NCBI GenBank assembly: GCA_035610835.1
Contig: CM069457.1
Location: 17,764,149-17,828,148 of the forward strand
Reading direction: 5' to 3'
Length of the DNA stretch: 64,000 bases
From: Ophiura sarsii
Taxonomy: Eukaryota > Echinodermata > Ophiuroidea > Amphilepidida > Ophiuridae
Below, piece after piece: positions 17,086-29,258 of this stretch. Position numbers and translations under genes: made by a program. The notes beneath the pieces were generated by a model. The model was not told the DNA's origin. It saw only the letters and a list, made by a program, of their open reading frames with translations, and searched no databases. The stretch's first letter is position 1. The number at the start of each line of letters is the position of its first letter.

Positions 17086-17993
17086 GTATTAGGTGTATAT
17101 TTGCATGTGCAATTTTTCTGACATAAAGTCGGGACAGGTTGCACCAGGTCGCTAGGCCTAAATCGCTGCAGTTGACTTCAATCCAGCTTGTGCATGACTG
17201 GTCGTTCTATCTGTGAGGGATTCGTGTTTCACAGTCCACCCGGGTGACTTAAATCATCTGCGACTGACAGTATATTATGTCTATAAGCGGTGTGAATTGA
17301 GAAGATATTGGTTTCAAGCATTTAAGCAAATTACGTCCAAGGGACTGTGATAGAAATAGCATCTTATCTGATTGAAGGTGAATGGAATTTACATTTTGAA
17401 GATTCTGACCCTCTTAGCCTCCCAGAGCAGCTACAGTAATAACTTGACAATTTTGACACCATGGAATTGGGATTTGCAAAAAAGAATAAATCAAACAAAC
17501 CTGGGAAGTGAAGGGCGAGGGAGTAGACTAGATCCTCCTGTCTTCCCTATTTTACACACGGCCCCTGTGAGGGTGCTCCAATGTGTAGACTGGAAAAAAT
17601 ACAGTTCCAAAAGTGTGCGCTGATAAACTCATGAATAAACATGAGCATATTCACTACCCCAGTGCGCCGATAGTTTCATGCGGCGCAAAATTTGCCTCCC
17701 CCATGGCGCAGCATGATGATTGTTCGATGCAGTGCCTTTGAATTGAACCAATCGGGTGGTATTTCTGTTATTGCTGTGTACAAATGTGCATGCTCGGTAT
17801 CGGTATGCATATTCATATAATGCTAAATACTCGTGGAATTCCATGAGTAAATGCACACTTTTTGGACAAACTATTTTCCCAGTCCCTATATTTGGTCCGC
17901 AATTTTTAAAAATGGCGGCCATATAGAGGGACGCGGGGACCCAGTCTAGGTGGGGGAGGCTCAAAAAACAAGGTCAAACAATATCCTACTAGA

Positions 17994-18220
17994 TAAGGCG
18001 ACGAAAAAAAGAAATCCTGTTGTACGGGCCCAATTTTTAGAAATTGGTGGAAATAATTTTAACATGCAAATGAATACCGACCCAAAACATTTTTTTTGCT
18101 AGTCAAAAAAAGGCAAAATGTTTACAGATTTTTGGGGTCATTTTCAAAAAAATCCAAGACAACCTGACCTGAGAGGTTCTGTTTGCCTGTATAACAGGGT
18201 GTGTTTTTTTCGTCGCCTTA
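17994..18220. mobile_element. Miniature element with TAAGGCGACGAAAAAAA ends
   Basis: TAAGGCGACGAAAAAAA and TTTTTTTCGTCGCCTTA are terminal inverted repeats. A related copy lies at 50041-50291, and single ends are recognisable near 7300, 9860 and 46700. Confidence 0.75.
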
Positions 18221-18789
18221 GTTCTTGTGATTTACAGAATAAAGCGCAATATATATCAGCTATCGATCGTCATGGCGACTGTTATTGCATATATGAAAGG
18301 ATTGATCATCTGGTCAGTGTGAAAAAGCTTGTCCAACAATATTGAATTCCCGGGGGGAGGGGGGGGCGTGGAGACTCGGGACTCTGTGGATCTTAGGTTA
18401 CGGGGATGTCCCGCCAAATAGGGTCGCCTTTTCACCTGGCTGATAAATGGATGACTCCTTATTTGTCTTATTTTCTTGTACATTGATGGGTTCATTATTC
18501 GTCAATGGGGCATTAAAATGTTGTTAGTAGTAAATATGTGACCCGTCATGTCAAGATGGGCATGTTGGAGGCCCAGGTAAAATCTGAGTTATTGGTATGA
18601 CTTGAAAAACCACAATATAAGCTTTGAAATGATACCATGTTGAAGGTAATCGGACATTGGAATCACAAGATATGATTTGGAGAAGCATGGTTTTTCCTAT
18701 TATTTTCTTTATATTTCACCAAATATTGGCCTCTATCTCAAAACTGTGTTTGCCGACATCATGTCCTTTTTGATGTGACTGGTCACATA

Positions 18790-19353
18790 CAGTCATCAAA
18801 AAAAGAAACTATACAGGTAATAAATGGGCTTTTAACTCTTAAAATATATATCCTACCTAAAAATATTAAATCATAAAGTTGTTGAGAAATTTGTCTTCTT
18901 TAATATGAGATATTGCACGCTAGGATCAAGTGATTATTGAGGAAGTGGCACTCAAAAATGTAAGGAGAAGTCCGATTTTCATTTTCACATTTTTATTTTC
19001 TACACGCGGACCAATCTACGGGTACCTTATCGATTGCCGGAAGTGCAATTGGGGGATGCATGCGCAGGTTGGACAGTCGGCCGTATTGTTCGGATGGATC
19101 AATACGCCACACACACACTACCTGTCATTCTCTCCCCGTGTTGAAATGTAAAATGTGAATTTGAAATTGTGACTTTACCTTACATTTGGGATTGTCGCTT
19201 CTTAAATATTCAACCGATCCTAGCGTGCAATATCTCATATTAAAGATGATAAATTTCTCAACAACTTTATAGTTTAAAATTTCTTGGTAGAATATATATT
19301 TTTAGAGTTAAGAGCACATTTATTACCTGTATAGTTACTTTTTTTGATGACTG
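18790..19353. mobile_element. TA-flanked element with long terminal inverted repeats
   Basis: CAGTCATCAAAAAAAG and its complement CTTTTTTTGATGACTG (with one difference) are flanked by TA. The repeats extend about 140 bp to GCACGCTAGGATC and GATCCTAGCGTGC. A spacer of roughly 280 bp without a transposase separates them. It looks like a Tc1/mariner-type non-autonomous element. Confidence 0.85.
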
Positions 19354-20051
19354 TATCTGGGTGGCATAACGGTAATTAAGTGTTTGAAGTTTCAGTCATG
19401 GTTCAAAATCCTTGGCGGCACACTTATACCAAAAATAATAATGAGTAACCCCCCCACCCCCGGGTTGAAACTTCATCAGTTAGAAGTGATTTCCAGAAAT
19501 ACGATTCAAATTTCTTATACATTTTGGTGAATTTTTTAATTTCAAATGAAAATGGCTAAAAATTACCAAACATTTTAATATCTTTTTTAATAATTGTTCC
19601 CGACAAATGTCAACAATTTTCCAACAAAAATTTGTAGAGAATGAATGGGTCGGTTGGGCCCGTAGGGAACATGAATTTCTTTTATCCCCTTACCAGGGGT
19701 AGCGCTGACATGCTGATTTGAGGGGTCAAAACTGTCAATCTAAGGGGTCCTAGACCCCTGGACTCCTTAAAACGCCATCCCTGCCCCTTACTGCTTTATT
19801 TACTCTATGCTTCTTCATGATAAAGATTAGAGCTGATAACGATTGGAATAACACAGTCAGACAAATCTCATTATAATTCTACAGATATACTTTGACATCG
19901 CTTTATTAAACAAATAAACAAGCACACAAGCAAACAGTTTTTTTGTTAACATAGAATAGCGTGAGTTGTGTTACAATTTATTTAGTTGATTTCAAGTTCT
20001 GCATATTTTTATATTTGAAATTGTGTGATTATGCATGCATATCGAGCTATA

Positions 20052-21371
20052 CAGGGTGAGTCAACAACTACTCACAAGTAACATTAATATTTAAAATATT
20101 TATTTACCAGAATATGAAGGCAACCAATGCCTGAAAAAATAGCTGCATTTATTTACTATTATCAGCAGAAAAGAATCGCTTACTATTTCATGGTACCATT
20201 AAAGGTATATTATGTGATCTTTCCAGGGAACGCCCTGAACATCAAAAAAAAATTGAAAGAAGATTTTCTTACAGATTTACATTTCTGATCATAAATCGTA
20301 CATACATTCCAAGTTACAGGGCGATACGATTCTTAATTACTTCAAAATCATGATTTTAGAGTGAAAATAAACTGTCGGATATCCGACAACTTATTTTACT
20401 CTAGTCTAAATTCACTCTAAAACCATGATTTTGAGGTAATTAGGAATCGTATCGCTCTGTAACTTGGAATGTATGTATGATTTATGATCAGAAATGTAAA
20501 TTTGCAAGAAAATCTACTTTCTAAAAAAAAAATGAATAGAGGGCGCTCTCTGGAAAAGATCACATAATATGCCTTTAACCAAATATTTTAACCTCCAAAA
20601 TCACATTATTGGCACTTTTTGGTCAAAATTTTAAAAACTAAACATTTTTATGTCAAAATAAAAAGATCCTTCCTAGGGAGTGTCTTAGATAATTTAGGTG
20701 CAATTTCAGCATTTTTTTAATAAAAATTGAATTTGCAGCAAATTTTGAGCCCCAAAATTTAATTCAATTCTGGTCAAAATTTTAAAAAGTCAGAATTGTT
20801 CGTGAAATTTGAAACCAAAAATGGATTCTCCAACTCTTTTCCTTTCCAAAATGTATACTTTTATATACATCATATTAATAATTCAAAAGTTACAGCGCTT
20901 GATAAATTTCATGTTTTTAGGGTTGACAGCTCCCTTAACCAAATATATCTGATGTATGGGGCACAATAGCTCATTTGAAATATGACAAATCAAAATTTGT
21001 TCAGATATTATTTTCATAGATTAAATGCGAAATAACAAAACAATGTCATAATAACATGAAATTTAGCAAAGCAAAGAGAAAATCAGGCTTTTCTGATGAT
21101 CGGGGAACTGTTGTTCAATGGACTGTTGTACAATAGTGAAATTAAGCTTATTAGAAAAACATCGCAAATCTTGTTCGTTTTAAACATGTACACTTTTATC
21201 GAAATGAGCATAAACATGTTTTTCTACAACCGATTTTAAACAACTACATTTATTTTGAAAGCTAATGAGATAGCCCAGCCCCTCTGCCAAAATAAATAAT
21301 CTGAGAATTGTTTGCACAGATTTTTACACACAAAAATCCAAAGTTGAGCAAAGGTATTTTTACTCACCCTG
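20052..21371. mobile_element. TA-flanked composite element (CAGGGTGAGT ends)
   Basis: CAGGGTGAGTCA and TACTCACCCTG ends are flanked by TA, as in the 2863-3761 element. The body contains a nested 380-bp element (20199-20578) and a piece of the 1-1494 foldback family (20581-20940). Confidence 0.7.
20199..20578. mobile_element. Nested miniature element (TTAAAGGTATATTATGTGATC ends)
   Basis: TTAAAGGTATATTATGTGATC and GATCACATAATATGCCTTTAA are near-perfect terminal repeats. The inside is also palindromic around TGTCGGATATCCGACA. Confidence 0.85.
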
Positions 21372-21912
21372 TACATTTAAAGCAACTTATCTGTGCATAT
21401 GGAGTGCAAAAATAAACAGCTAAATGTCTCCACTTTGTAAGTACAATACAGTAGTCAATTCATCCAAAGTGTTTAATGATAAGAAATTCAGGGCACACAA
21501 CACAATTTTGGTCTTCATAGACTTGCGCGCATCACCATCTTGCTCAGTCTCACGTCATATGTAATTTAGACACGAGTTTAAAGAAAAAACCTATTGAAGT
21601 TTTGTATTAGGCCAACAAATTTGTTGGCGTATTGGCATAACATTAGGGTAGGGTGGGTGGGATTTTTTAATTTGTTTTAAAAAGTATATACTATAAATTA
21701 CTAAATTTGAACTCATAGAGTCAATAAATCACAGTGTACTGTATTTCTTTTTGATGAGGATCGCCAAAGATCTTATTTTCTTCTGCAAAAAAAAGAAGAA
21801 AAGTCAGGGTCGGGCGGGTTACACCAATACAACATTGTTTTGTTTTGCTTTATGGTGAAACCAACAGCATCAAACCCAATATCGCTTATGTACTGGATTC
21901 AAAATCTTGAAG

Positions 21913-22093
21913 CTACTGTAAAAGTAGACATTTTGGCGCTTTCATTTTTTTTCGCGTATTTTGCGCTCGAATCAGCTACCGCGAAAATAACGCGTCTTTG
22001 TGATGAAGCTACAAATCGCAAATTTCAAAACATGCAAAACAGTTAAAGCGCGACAAATTAATCCTGCAAAAATGACCACCTTTACGGTACTTT
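21913..22093. mobile_element. Miniature element with TACTGTAAAAGT ends
   Basis: TACTGTAAAAGTAGACATTTT at the left pairs with AAAATGACCACCTTTACGGTA at the right. It belongs to the same family as 15775-15978. Confidence 0.7.
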
Positions 22094-22163
22094 GAATGAA
22101 TCTACTGTGGAAAGAAATACACTTAAGACTTATTTTCAAGTCTTTGCGCAAAACAAATATATA

Positions 22164-22395
22164 CACTAAGCCAAAAAAGAAACTTATGAAAAAAAAGAAA
22201 CTTATACAACTTTAACAGATCACCAAATAAAATTCTGTGCATGAAAATGTACCAAATTTGGATACAATATTACTGCAATGTATTGCTTCAAATGGCAGTC
22301 AATAACCAATTGTTTGCTTCAATGACACATGAGAAATGTGCACTGACCCTATGGTGATCTGTTAAAATTTTGTAAGTTTCTTTTTTGGCTCAGTG
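22164..22395. mobile_element. TA-flanked miniature element (CACTAAGCCAAAAAAGAAAC ends)
   Basis: CACTAAGCCAAAAAAGAAAC and GTTTCTTTTTTGGCTCAGTG are inverted repeats flanked by TA. ACAGATCACC and GGTGATCTGT pair inside. It is 232 bp and mariner-type. Confidence 0.8.
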
Positions 22396-22874
22396 TATCT
22401 ATGAACAAAACAGTTTGAATTTATAAAATAAAATCTATTATGGATCGGTCCTGTTTGGACAATTAAGCATTTTTTGAGCCAAAGCTATTTCTTAGATAAA
22501 ACTATAGGATAAAATAAATTCAAGAGCAGTACCACGCAATCAAAACAAGTAACAAGAATATCACAACAAACGTTTTCTCTCCCTCTTCTTTCTAAAATCA
22601 ACTTATTACAAATTATATAATAATATATCGTTACAAGTTAAGCAAAATCGCATATTTCGAGTCCCCGCGTGATCATATAAAAAAACCTTGATAACTGGAT
22701 CAAGCCCCTTTAGGAATTATAGCACATCCCATAGACTTTATGTTGCGATTGTTCTGATTGGGGTTCAGAACTTGTAAGGGTGATCCAGTTGACACACTGA
22801 TAATTGGATAGGTGATAATCCGATTACACATAACACTTAGCCGGAAAATTGTTTAGTATAGTCAGTCTCATAAT

Positions 22875-23156
22875 CAGGGATGCAAGTGGGCGATTGATCC
22901 ATTTTCTGAACTTTTTACGCGAGCTTGGCCAAACGGCCCAATCGTTTCGCGGTATCCAACATTTATGGGGGCTCGTCTGGAGAATAGGCTACAGGGTATC
23001 ACCCCCCAAAAAACCAAGTTTGCTCCTTGTTATGCTTAAATATCATCATCCAATTCCAGAAAAGCAAAAAACAAAAACGAATTATTATTATTATTTTTTC
23101 AGTTCCGGATTTATTTATAGCCTCATTTCCGGAATTTCTGGAAGTCTTGCATCCCT
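22875..23156. mobile_element. hAT-like miniature element (CAGGGATGCAAG ends)
   Basis: CAGGGATGCAAG and CTTGCATCCCTG are terminal inverted repeats. The flanks share CATAAT directly, six bases of a possible target-site duplication. Confidence 0.7.
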
Positions 23157-23374
23157 GCATAATGCTATGGACATTGTTTCCAACAATGAGGGCGTACATG
23201 CGTACGTGAGTAACCCGGAAATTTGTTCTGGACGCTATCCAAAAATGAACCTGCGTTCAATCGTGAAATCGTCACGCGCATGCATTCATAGTTGTTCGCC
23301 CATTTGATGTGCATCTGGACGCAGCTTCGCGAACGACAACGAAACACGCTCGCGCGAATAGCTTGAATTCTGTC

Positions 23375-23788
23375 CATAGCATTTATGACAGTGACTATGA
23401 CATGCAGTGTTGCATTATAATTATAGAAACACCTCATTACCAGCATAGCATTTATGACAGTGACTATAACATGCAGTGTTGCATTATAATTATAGAAACA
23501 CCTCATTACCAGCATAGCATTTATGACAGTGACTATAACATGCAGTGTTGCATTATAATTATAGAAACACCTCATTACCAGCATAGCATTTATGACAGTG
23601 ACTATAACATGCAGTGTTGCATTATAATTATAGAAACACCTCATTACCAGCATAGCATTTATGACAGTGACTATGACATGCAGTGTTGCATTATAATTAT
23701 AGAAACACCTCATTACCAGCATAGCATTTATGACAGTGACTATAACATGCAGTGTTGCATTACAATTATAGAAACACCACATTACCTG
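23375..23788. repeat. 69-bp minisatellite, six copies, open on both strands
   Basis: Six head-to-tail copies of a 69-bp unit starting CATAGCATTTATGACAGTGA are nearly identical. Because 69 is a multiple of three, one frame stays open on each strand (23-residue period, plus-strand motif HSIYDSDYNMQCC). I see no homology, splice context or composition that supports translation. Confidence 0.9.
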
Positions 23789-25319
23789 CAGATGCTGAAC
23801 TGACCATGTGTGAAAGTGCCAGGTTTGATTTTATTATGATACATTAAATTTATACACAGTGCATTGTTTGCCCGAGTTTAGAGTGCGCATAAGGGCATTT
23901 TCACTTTTATAATGTTCACTTTTCAAAATTTATATACTGCATATATTATGTTAATGTTTATTCATTGATTGATGAATCTGTTCCTGATCAGGTGCTTTAA
24001 TGTTAGCTAATTATTTATAATCAGTAATCAGTATTTTGTATATTTTAACATTGTAAGTGGTTCCAAAAATGTCTACTTATTGTGGCGAGAGATTGGTATT
24101 TACTAATTCACCAAATAAGTGCATATACTTGCCATATTGAGGCATTTTACAATAATTACAATCCTTGCATATCCAAATGTCAAATAGACAAGTATCCGGG
24201 GGGGGGGGGGGGGGTTATGAAGTAAGCTTTCACAAATTAATCTAGTACAAAGACTTCTATTGTATGAGTTATACAGGTTCGTTTCGTAATACATAGACTA
24301 TGGGCTACCATACCTATTGTGTACAATTAAAATCGCTACCTCAACACCAACAGCTGGTCTAGTGGTATGACATTCGCTTTGGGACCAAAAGGTCCTGGGT
24401 TCAAATCCAAGTATCGTCAGATCTTTATGTAAAACCTTTTAATAAATTTTGCTCAAAATTGGGACAAAAGTGTCTAAGTTGGAATACTTACGACTAGGCT
24501 AATAAGTGATAGCTTATTCATAGGTAACACCTTCGGCAGAATGGGTATTTGTGACTCTTGAAGATGCCAATTTTAAAGTTCTAACATTTTCAAATGAATT
24601 CAATTAACAAAGACCTTTAAAATACATTATCTCGAACCCGGTCCCTCTCATTCGCGGCGATCAGATTCCCCACTAGACGACAGGTACTGTTTACACAGGA
24701 ACCATATGAACGAGCGCTGATGTATAAAAAGTCTTTGATGAGAGTCTCAATCAGCCGAAATACATGCAGCAACATTTCTCATAAATTGAGACAATTTGTA
24801 TTTTGAAGCCATTTGAAACAGGCCTATCACTATACACCCTCAGTTTGTAAGTGTCATTTTTCATATTTCACCCCCTCCCACCCCCACCCCACCATCTTTA
24901 AACGTGAGTGTCCCCTTTCCCCGGGATACAGGAATAGCCAGAGGGATGGGCAAGGTGGGTGATTTGCCATCAACCTAGTAAACTCTGGAGAATAAGCTTT
25001 GAAATATGGGTAGGGGGTTAATTATGAAATATTGACATTATTTCATTATTAAATTATGAAATATTGACATTATTTCATTATTTACTACTGACCTAGCCAC
25101 TTCTCCATTGCGACCCATTGTTCAAAAATATTAGAGGGACATTCCGTAGCCTTGCCCACTTGGCTAAACCATCATTGCGTAATATTTGACAAAGTGCAGC
25201 ATATACAAAGAGCAGCGGTGATTACAGAACAACATCCTCTACTTACAACGATTAAAACAATACTTTTATAATAATCTTTCATCAAAAGTTATACTATACA
25301 CATCAATTTATCTGTTGTT
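23789..25319. other. Intergenic, no gene recognised
   Basis: The stretch is AT-rich with a G run near 24199, a tRNA-like sequence at 24349 and a direct repeat of about 37 bp (TATGAAATATTGACATTATT) at 25022-25085. Confidence 0.4.
24349..24420 (+). tRNA. tRNA-Pro(TGG)-like sequence, probably a pseudogene or SINE head
   Basis: TGGTCTAGTGGTATGA matches the A box and D arm of eukaryotic tRNA-Pro. The segment CGCTTTGGGA would carry a TGG anticodon, and GGTTCAAATCC is the B box. The acceptor stem does not pair well and the T stem is weakened, so a functional tRNA is unlikely. Confidence 0.55.
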
Positions 25320-25608
25320 AGGCCAAACAAAGAAGATAGTCTGTCTCAGAAACATTGTGCAAAAAAAGGTAAGTGCTATGCGATTTTGTTAAAAAAATTT
25401 TTAGAAAATAGGCTATGAGGTATGCGATTTTTTTGTTTGTTGTTGTTGCTTATCCAAGGAGAACTTTTTTAAACTTTTTTTCTTTTTTTAAAAAAAAGAA
25501 GAAAAAAAAGAAGAAAAATTCCCCAGCGCATAGACCTACGCGCCGTAGCTCATTTCACATACCAATGCGGGCGGGCTTCTGAGACAGACCTTCTTCTTTG
25601 TTTGGCCT
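25320..25608. mobile_element. Miniature inverted-repeat element (AGGCCAAACAAAGAAG ends)
   Basis: AGGCCAAACAAAGAAG and CTTCTTTGTTTGGCCT are terminal inverted repeats, followed inside by GTCTGTCTCAGAA and TTCTGAGACAGAC. The core is a T-rich/A-rich palindrome. It is related to 3877-4195. Confidence 0.8.
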
Positions 25609-26029
25609 TAGACAATCTTTATCCATCCATCCAAACACTACGATAGTAGAAAAATACATTTTGTGTTACATCATTGCCATACACTGCAAGCAAATACATC
25701 ACTGAAATTCCGCCTCTTCAAAAGGGTCAGTTTACCGAAAATATGCATTAACCCTAACCTTCCTGGATCCTACAAAACCAGACAGTGCTACAATCTTGTA
25801 CAGGGCGTACGCCTAGTCCCAGATGTCGCTAGGATTAACTTAACCCAACTTGTGAGCGATTCGTTTGTATTTATGCAGTAAGCTGTTTGGTGGCCATTTC
25901 TATTTCATACTCCATTCAAGGACACTAAGAATTATCGTGACCAGCTTCTGAAAGTATGTCATGTGCATTAGACTTTTGACAAATACTCTTAAGTAGGGAG
26001 TGCCGGGATGCATCACCCTGTCTCAGCAA

Positions 26030-27330
26030 CTATAGTTTGATCAGTTCTAAATTGGTGAAGCCTCCTTACAGCAGCGAATGGACACAGAAGGACGCAGACG
26101 TGTATGAAGGCAACAAGCATACTGTGCATCATATGGGTGATGCGTGCGTCGCCACCAAAACTGCACGTGTGTGGCCATAATCTCGCGCCAGGGTCAGAAA
26201 TTCGCGACCAAGTGCGAGAATCCATTGGATTCTCGCCGGGGGAATTTTGCGAGAATCTGGATTCTCGCAAATGGATTCTCGCAAAATGCATCTTCATTCA
26301 ATACGTGCGTGTCACGGGTACCCGTATCCCGTAAGTCTCACTCTCCGTGAATTCCCTCAAACACACCGGGAGTAGAGTTCAAGCCCAGCAATACCTGCAG
26401 AGTGCATTAACCAAATGTAGCATCGCGAAATGCGAAACACTTTAGAAGACTTTGCGATGCTAATGCACATTAATTTAGCAAAAGTGCGACGCAAAAAGAT
26501 TCCCTACTTGATCTCTGATTACGTAGCATCAAAGCCAAACCTACAAAGATTGAGTTTCATCTTCAAATAACTAGAAAAAGTATCATAAATCCTAAAGTAT
26601 TGGCAGTTAATATTTCGTTTTCGTCAGAGTTAAAAAACCCATTGGATTACATGTACCTGCGCAGCATTTTTTCTGTCGGTTTAAAATCGGTACAAAATGT
26701 CGGTTTCTGCGCATTTATAATCATGACGTCACTGTTTTGATGCTACATTAGTCTTGTTCTCAAGTCGCCGAGTGTTACGATTAGACTGTAACTCTCAGTC
26801 GCCCTCTTTCGTCGCTAGCTTGCAGGCTCCGACATTTAGTACAGCTTTTGCGGCCGTACGGTAATATTGAAGAATGGGGGATGTAGTATGTTACGATTTG
26901 GGAACGGCCGCATCCATCTGGACATTTTAATATTTCGGTGCACCATGGGCACAAAAGGAATCGAATCGAAACAACATGGCGCTTTGGTATTTCAATCGTG
27001 ACTCGAGCGATCAAATTTTAGCGATTTTTCAGAGCAAAATGAAGGTTGGTAAAGAAGACCTGTAACACAACGAATTAGCCACAACTTTGCATGATTTTTA
27101 CGCGAATCCAATGGATTCCCGTCAGTGATAATGTACGCGAATCTTTGCGCGAATGGATTCGCGGATTCGCGTCGAATTTCTGACCCTGCGCGCGTACACT
27201 TGGATTACTTTTGCGCACAGAGAGATAACAAACGATGACCGGTGCAGATATACACGCAGCTTTGGTAGCCAACTGCTTTCTTGGTGCCTTTCCAGCGGTA
27301 CTTTTACTTGCGGTTTGCTTAGTTCAAGCC
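26030..27330. mobile_element. CTATAGTTTGATCA-family element split by a later insertion
   Basis: The left part (ACTATAGTTTGATCAGTTC, TGTGTGGCCATAATC) and right part (TACACTTGGATTACTTTTGC, AGAGATAA) match the two halves of the 11988-12184 element in reverse. The 26189-27188 element interrupts it. The right terminus is not clear. Confidence 0.5.
26189..27188. mobile_element. Inverted-repeat element, 1.0 kb (CAGGGTCAGAAATTCGCG ends)
   Basis: The left CAGGGTCAGAAATTCGCG pairs with the right CGCGTCGAATTTCTGACCCTG apart from an insertion. Near both ends are ATTGGATTCTCGC-type and GAATGGATTCGCG segments. CGCGC occurs directly on both sides. The CAGGG ends suggest hAT, but the direct repeat seen is 5 bp and GC-simple. 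No transposase is visible. Confidence 0.65.
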
Positions 27331-27429
27331 ATTTCAGTTTGTTCATAGAGCAACGGTACGTACGTGTGACTATATACTAATGCTTCGGCCAAGGTCTAAC
27401 ACAGAGGATCCTGCCAGAATTCCCGCGCA

Positions 27430-27506
27430 CCAATCACATCATTGGACGCCCTCTCCGTCAGCTAGTATTTTTCACCGACGTCTGCATGGCATTCACTAAT
27501 ATATAA
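27430..27506 (+). promoter_or_regulatory. CCAAT/ATTGG and TATA elements upstream of the H4 start
   Basis: CCAAT (27430-27434) and ATTGG (27441-27445) lie about 70 bp and 55 bp upstream of TATATAA (27500-27506). The TATA box is 91 bp before the ATG. This spacing is plausible for a replication-dependent histone promoter. Confidence 0.55.
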
Positions 27507-27596
27507 GCCGCAGTCATCGCTGTATTCATTCATTCGCTAGCAGAGTTATATATTAACTACACAAGTGTAAGCACAATATATTCAAGTCTGTTCATC

Positions 27597-27749
27597 ATGT
27601 CTGGTCGAGGTAAAGGAGGCAAAGGACTAGGAAAAGGAGGTGCCAAACGACATCGTAAGGTGCTTCGTGGTAACATCCAATTTGGAACTGACCATCTTAT
27701 AAACCATCCACTTTGTTGTCAGTGTGATTTGCTCAGTGTATGGCAGTGA
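27597..27749 (+). pseudogene. Histone H4 5' fragment fused to unrelated codons (50-residue frame)
   Basis: The ATG opens [20 protein letters not shown] then KVLRGNIQ, identical to the histone H4 amino-terminal tail except Gly where H4 has Asp before NIQ. After codon 28 (27680) homology stops abruptly. The frame continues 22 codons ([13 protein letters not shown] and on) to TGA. The histone-fold residues are absent, so it cannot form a nucleosome core. The modifiable tail lysines 5, 8, 12, 16 and 20 are all present. CTTCGTG/GTAACA could be read as a splice donor, but the match to H4 continues past it and I found no second H4 exon before 31 kb. It is most likely a truncated copy of an H4 gene that kept its promoter. 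Confidence 0.8.
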
Positions 27750-28138
27750 AACAGTTTGAGCTTATTTGTGACAACAACCGAATACTGTAAAACCAGAAAT
27801 CTTCGCGAGTTAAAAATTTCACAAATCAGCGATATTGGCCTAATTCACGGCGTGAACATTTCGTGAATGTAAACTTTGGAGTTACACTGTGTTACGTTGC
27901 AATGCACTGCTACAAGGTAGATTGGAAAAATTCTCGGCATGACATTTTCGTGAGTAAGTGCTCCTCGCAAAATTGGCGAAATTTAGATGCATGCGAACAT
28001 TTCTGGTTTTACATTACCTTATATGGTACATTTGTGACCTATCGCATTGAAAGTATCATGTTGGTGGCAAACATCAATCTTGATTAGTTATGTATGCACT
28101 TAACCCTGTGAGCACTACCTGCCTATATTTATGATTGG

Positions 28139-28375
28139 TTAACATTTTCCACGCGGCAGGCGGCTGCAGACGACATTCGAAAATTTCACAAAATGTTTCA
28201 AAAATGTCGACATTATTGAATTTCATCACCATATTTAGAATCACCATGAGAAATACAATAAAGTAAGTACAACATGCCTAGTATTGGTTCAGTAATTCTT
28301 GTGATAGCATTTGAAAGTTGGGAAAGGTTTCTAAAAATCTGTTTTGTGTATGGTAAAACATGTGGAAAGTGTTAA
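28139..28375. mobile_element. TTAA-flanked miniature element (CACTTTCC/GGAAAGTG ends)
   Basis: TTAACATTTTCCACGCGG and TGTGGAAAGTGTTAA mark the ends, and GGCTGCAGACGACATTCG lies subterminally. TTAA on both sides suggests a piggyBac-type target preference (inference). Family members lie at 8434, 14641, 30207, 41610 and 46846. Confidence 0.8.
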
Positions 28376-28931
28376 TTAAAAATATTTTGAATAACCAATT
28401 AGATACTGCTTCTAAAATATTTCACTCCTATATTTATCAGGGCTACAATTATTCAAACAATGTCTCTGATTGGTGCAACAAATGATGTATCCATCTTTTT
28501 AACCAATCGGCAGGTAGATATCAGGGGGTTAAAGTATACTGTACCTGTAAAATGACACATCCTCTGATGTCCTAGGAAGCTAAGAGTTTTATCTTCAAAA
28601 AGCATATTTCGTATAATATTCATTTGATAATTTTAGTATTTTACTGGCCTTTTAACTCAAAACTGTGTTTGCCAACGACATGTCCCTTTTGCTGCGACTG
28701 GCCAGTGTTAAATTTATATACATGTGACCTTCCCCACAAAAAGGGAAAGTTGATTCGGTGAAAATGTGGCATAAATTATAAAGTTCCATCTTGAGTAAAA
28801 ATATAAACATGTTTTGTTGATGAAATTGGATGACCTGGATATAAACAATATTTTATTGGCATTTAACTCAGAGTTACAACTTTTATTCCAGAAGGTCTAT
28901 ACTTTGAATTTGTATACGCTCTGTTTTGGCA

Positions 28932-29258
28932 TTAAAGATAGGTATTCCGATTGTTCGCCCGATTTTCAACTTAATGTTTTCTATTCTACATGAAGGATCA
29001 TCCTAAAAGTAGTTGTATTCCAAAGTTTGAGTTGCATAACTCCAATGGTTGTTATTTTAGAAGCACCAGGTGACATGAAATTTGCCCACAAACTGGGTGG
29101 GTGGTTAACCACCTTTGGCAGTAATTCACTGCATTTTGGCCTATAATTTCTAAATGGAACATACATGTATCTTGCGCCAAAACATTTATTACAGAAATAA
29201 GAGATGTCAAAATATTTTGATGGAAAAAAAAGCTAAAGTGATCGGAATAATACCTTTA
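28932..29258. mobile_element. Miniature element, TTAAAGGTAGATG family (diverged)
   Basis: The ends TTAAAGATAGGTATTCCGAT and ATCGGAATAATACCTTTAG pair. The interior carries TTTTCTATTCTACATGA as in 14724 and 53546. Confidence 0.65.

Noticed and set aside
22849..23307. 152-codon plus-strand frame as a gene
   Set aside because: It covers a hAT-like miniature element with its terminal repeats and shows no recognisable domain.
23165..23803. Opposing long frames over the 69-bp repeat as real proteins
   Set aside because: Both arise from a repeat length divisible by three; no homology, start context or splice support.
24349..24420. Functional tRNA-Pro gene
   Set aside because: A and B boxes and a TGG anticodon are visible, but the acceptor stem does not pair and the T stem is weak.
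27666..27670. Splice donor making the H4 fragment exon 1 of an intron-containing H4
   Set aside because: CGTG/GTAACA is a possible donor, but H4 similarity continues through GTAACATCCAA and no second H4 exon is visible downstream.
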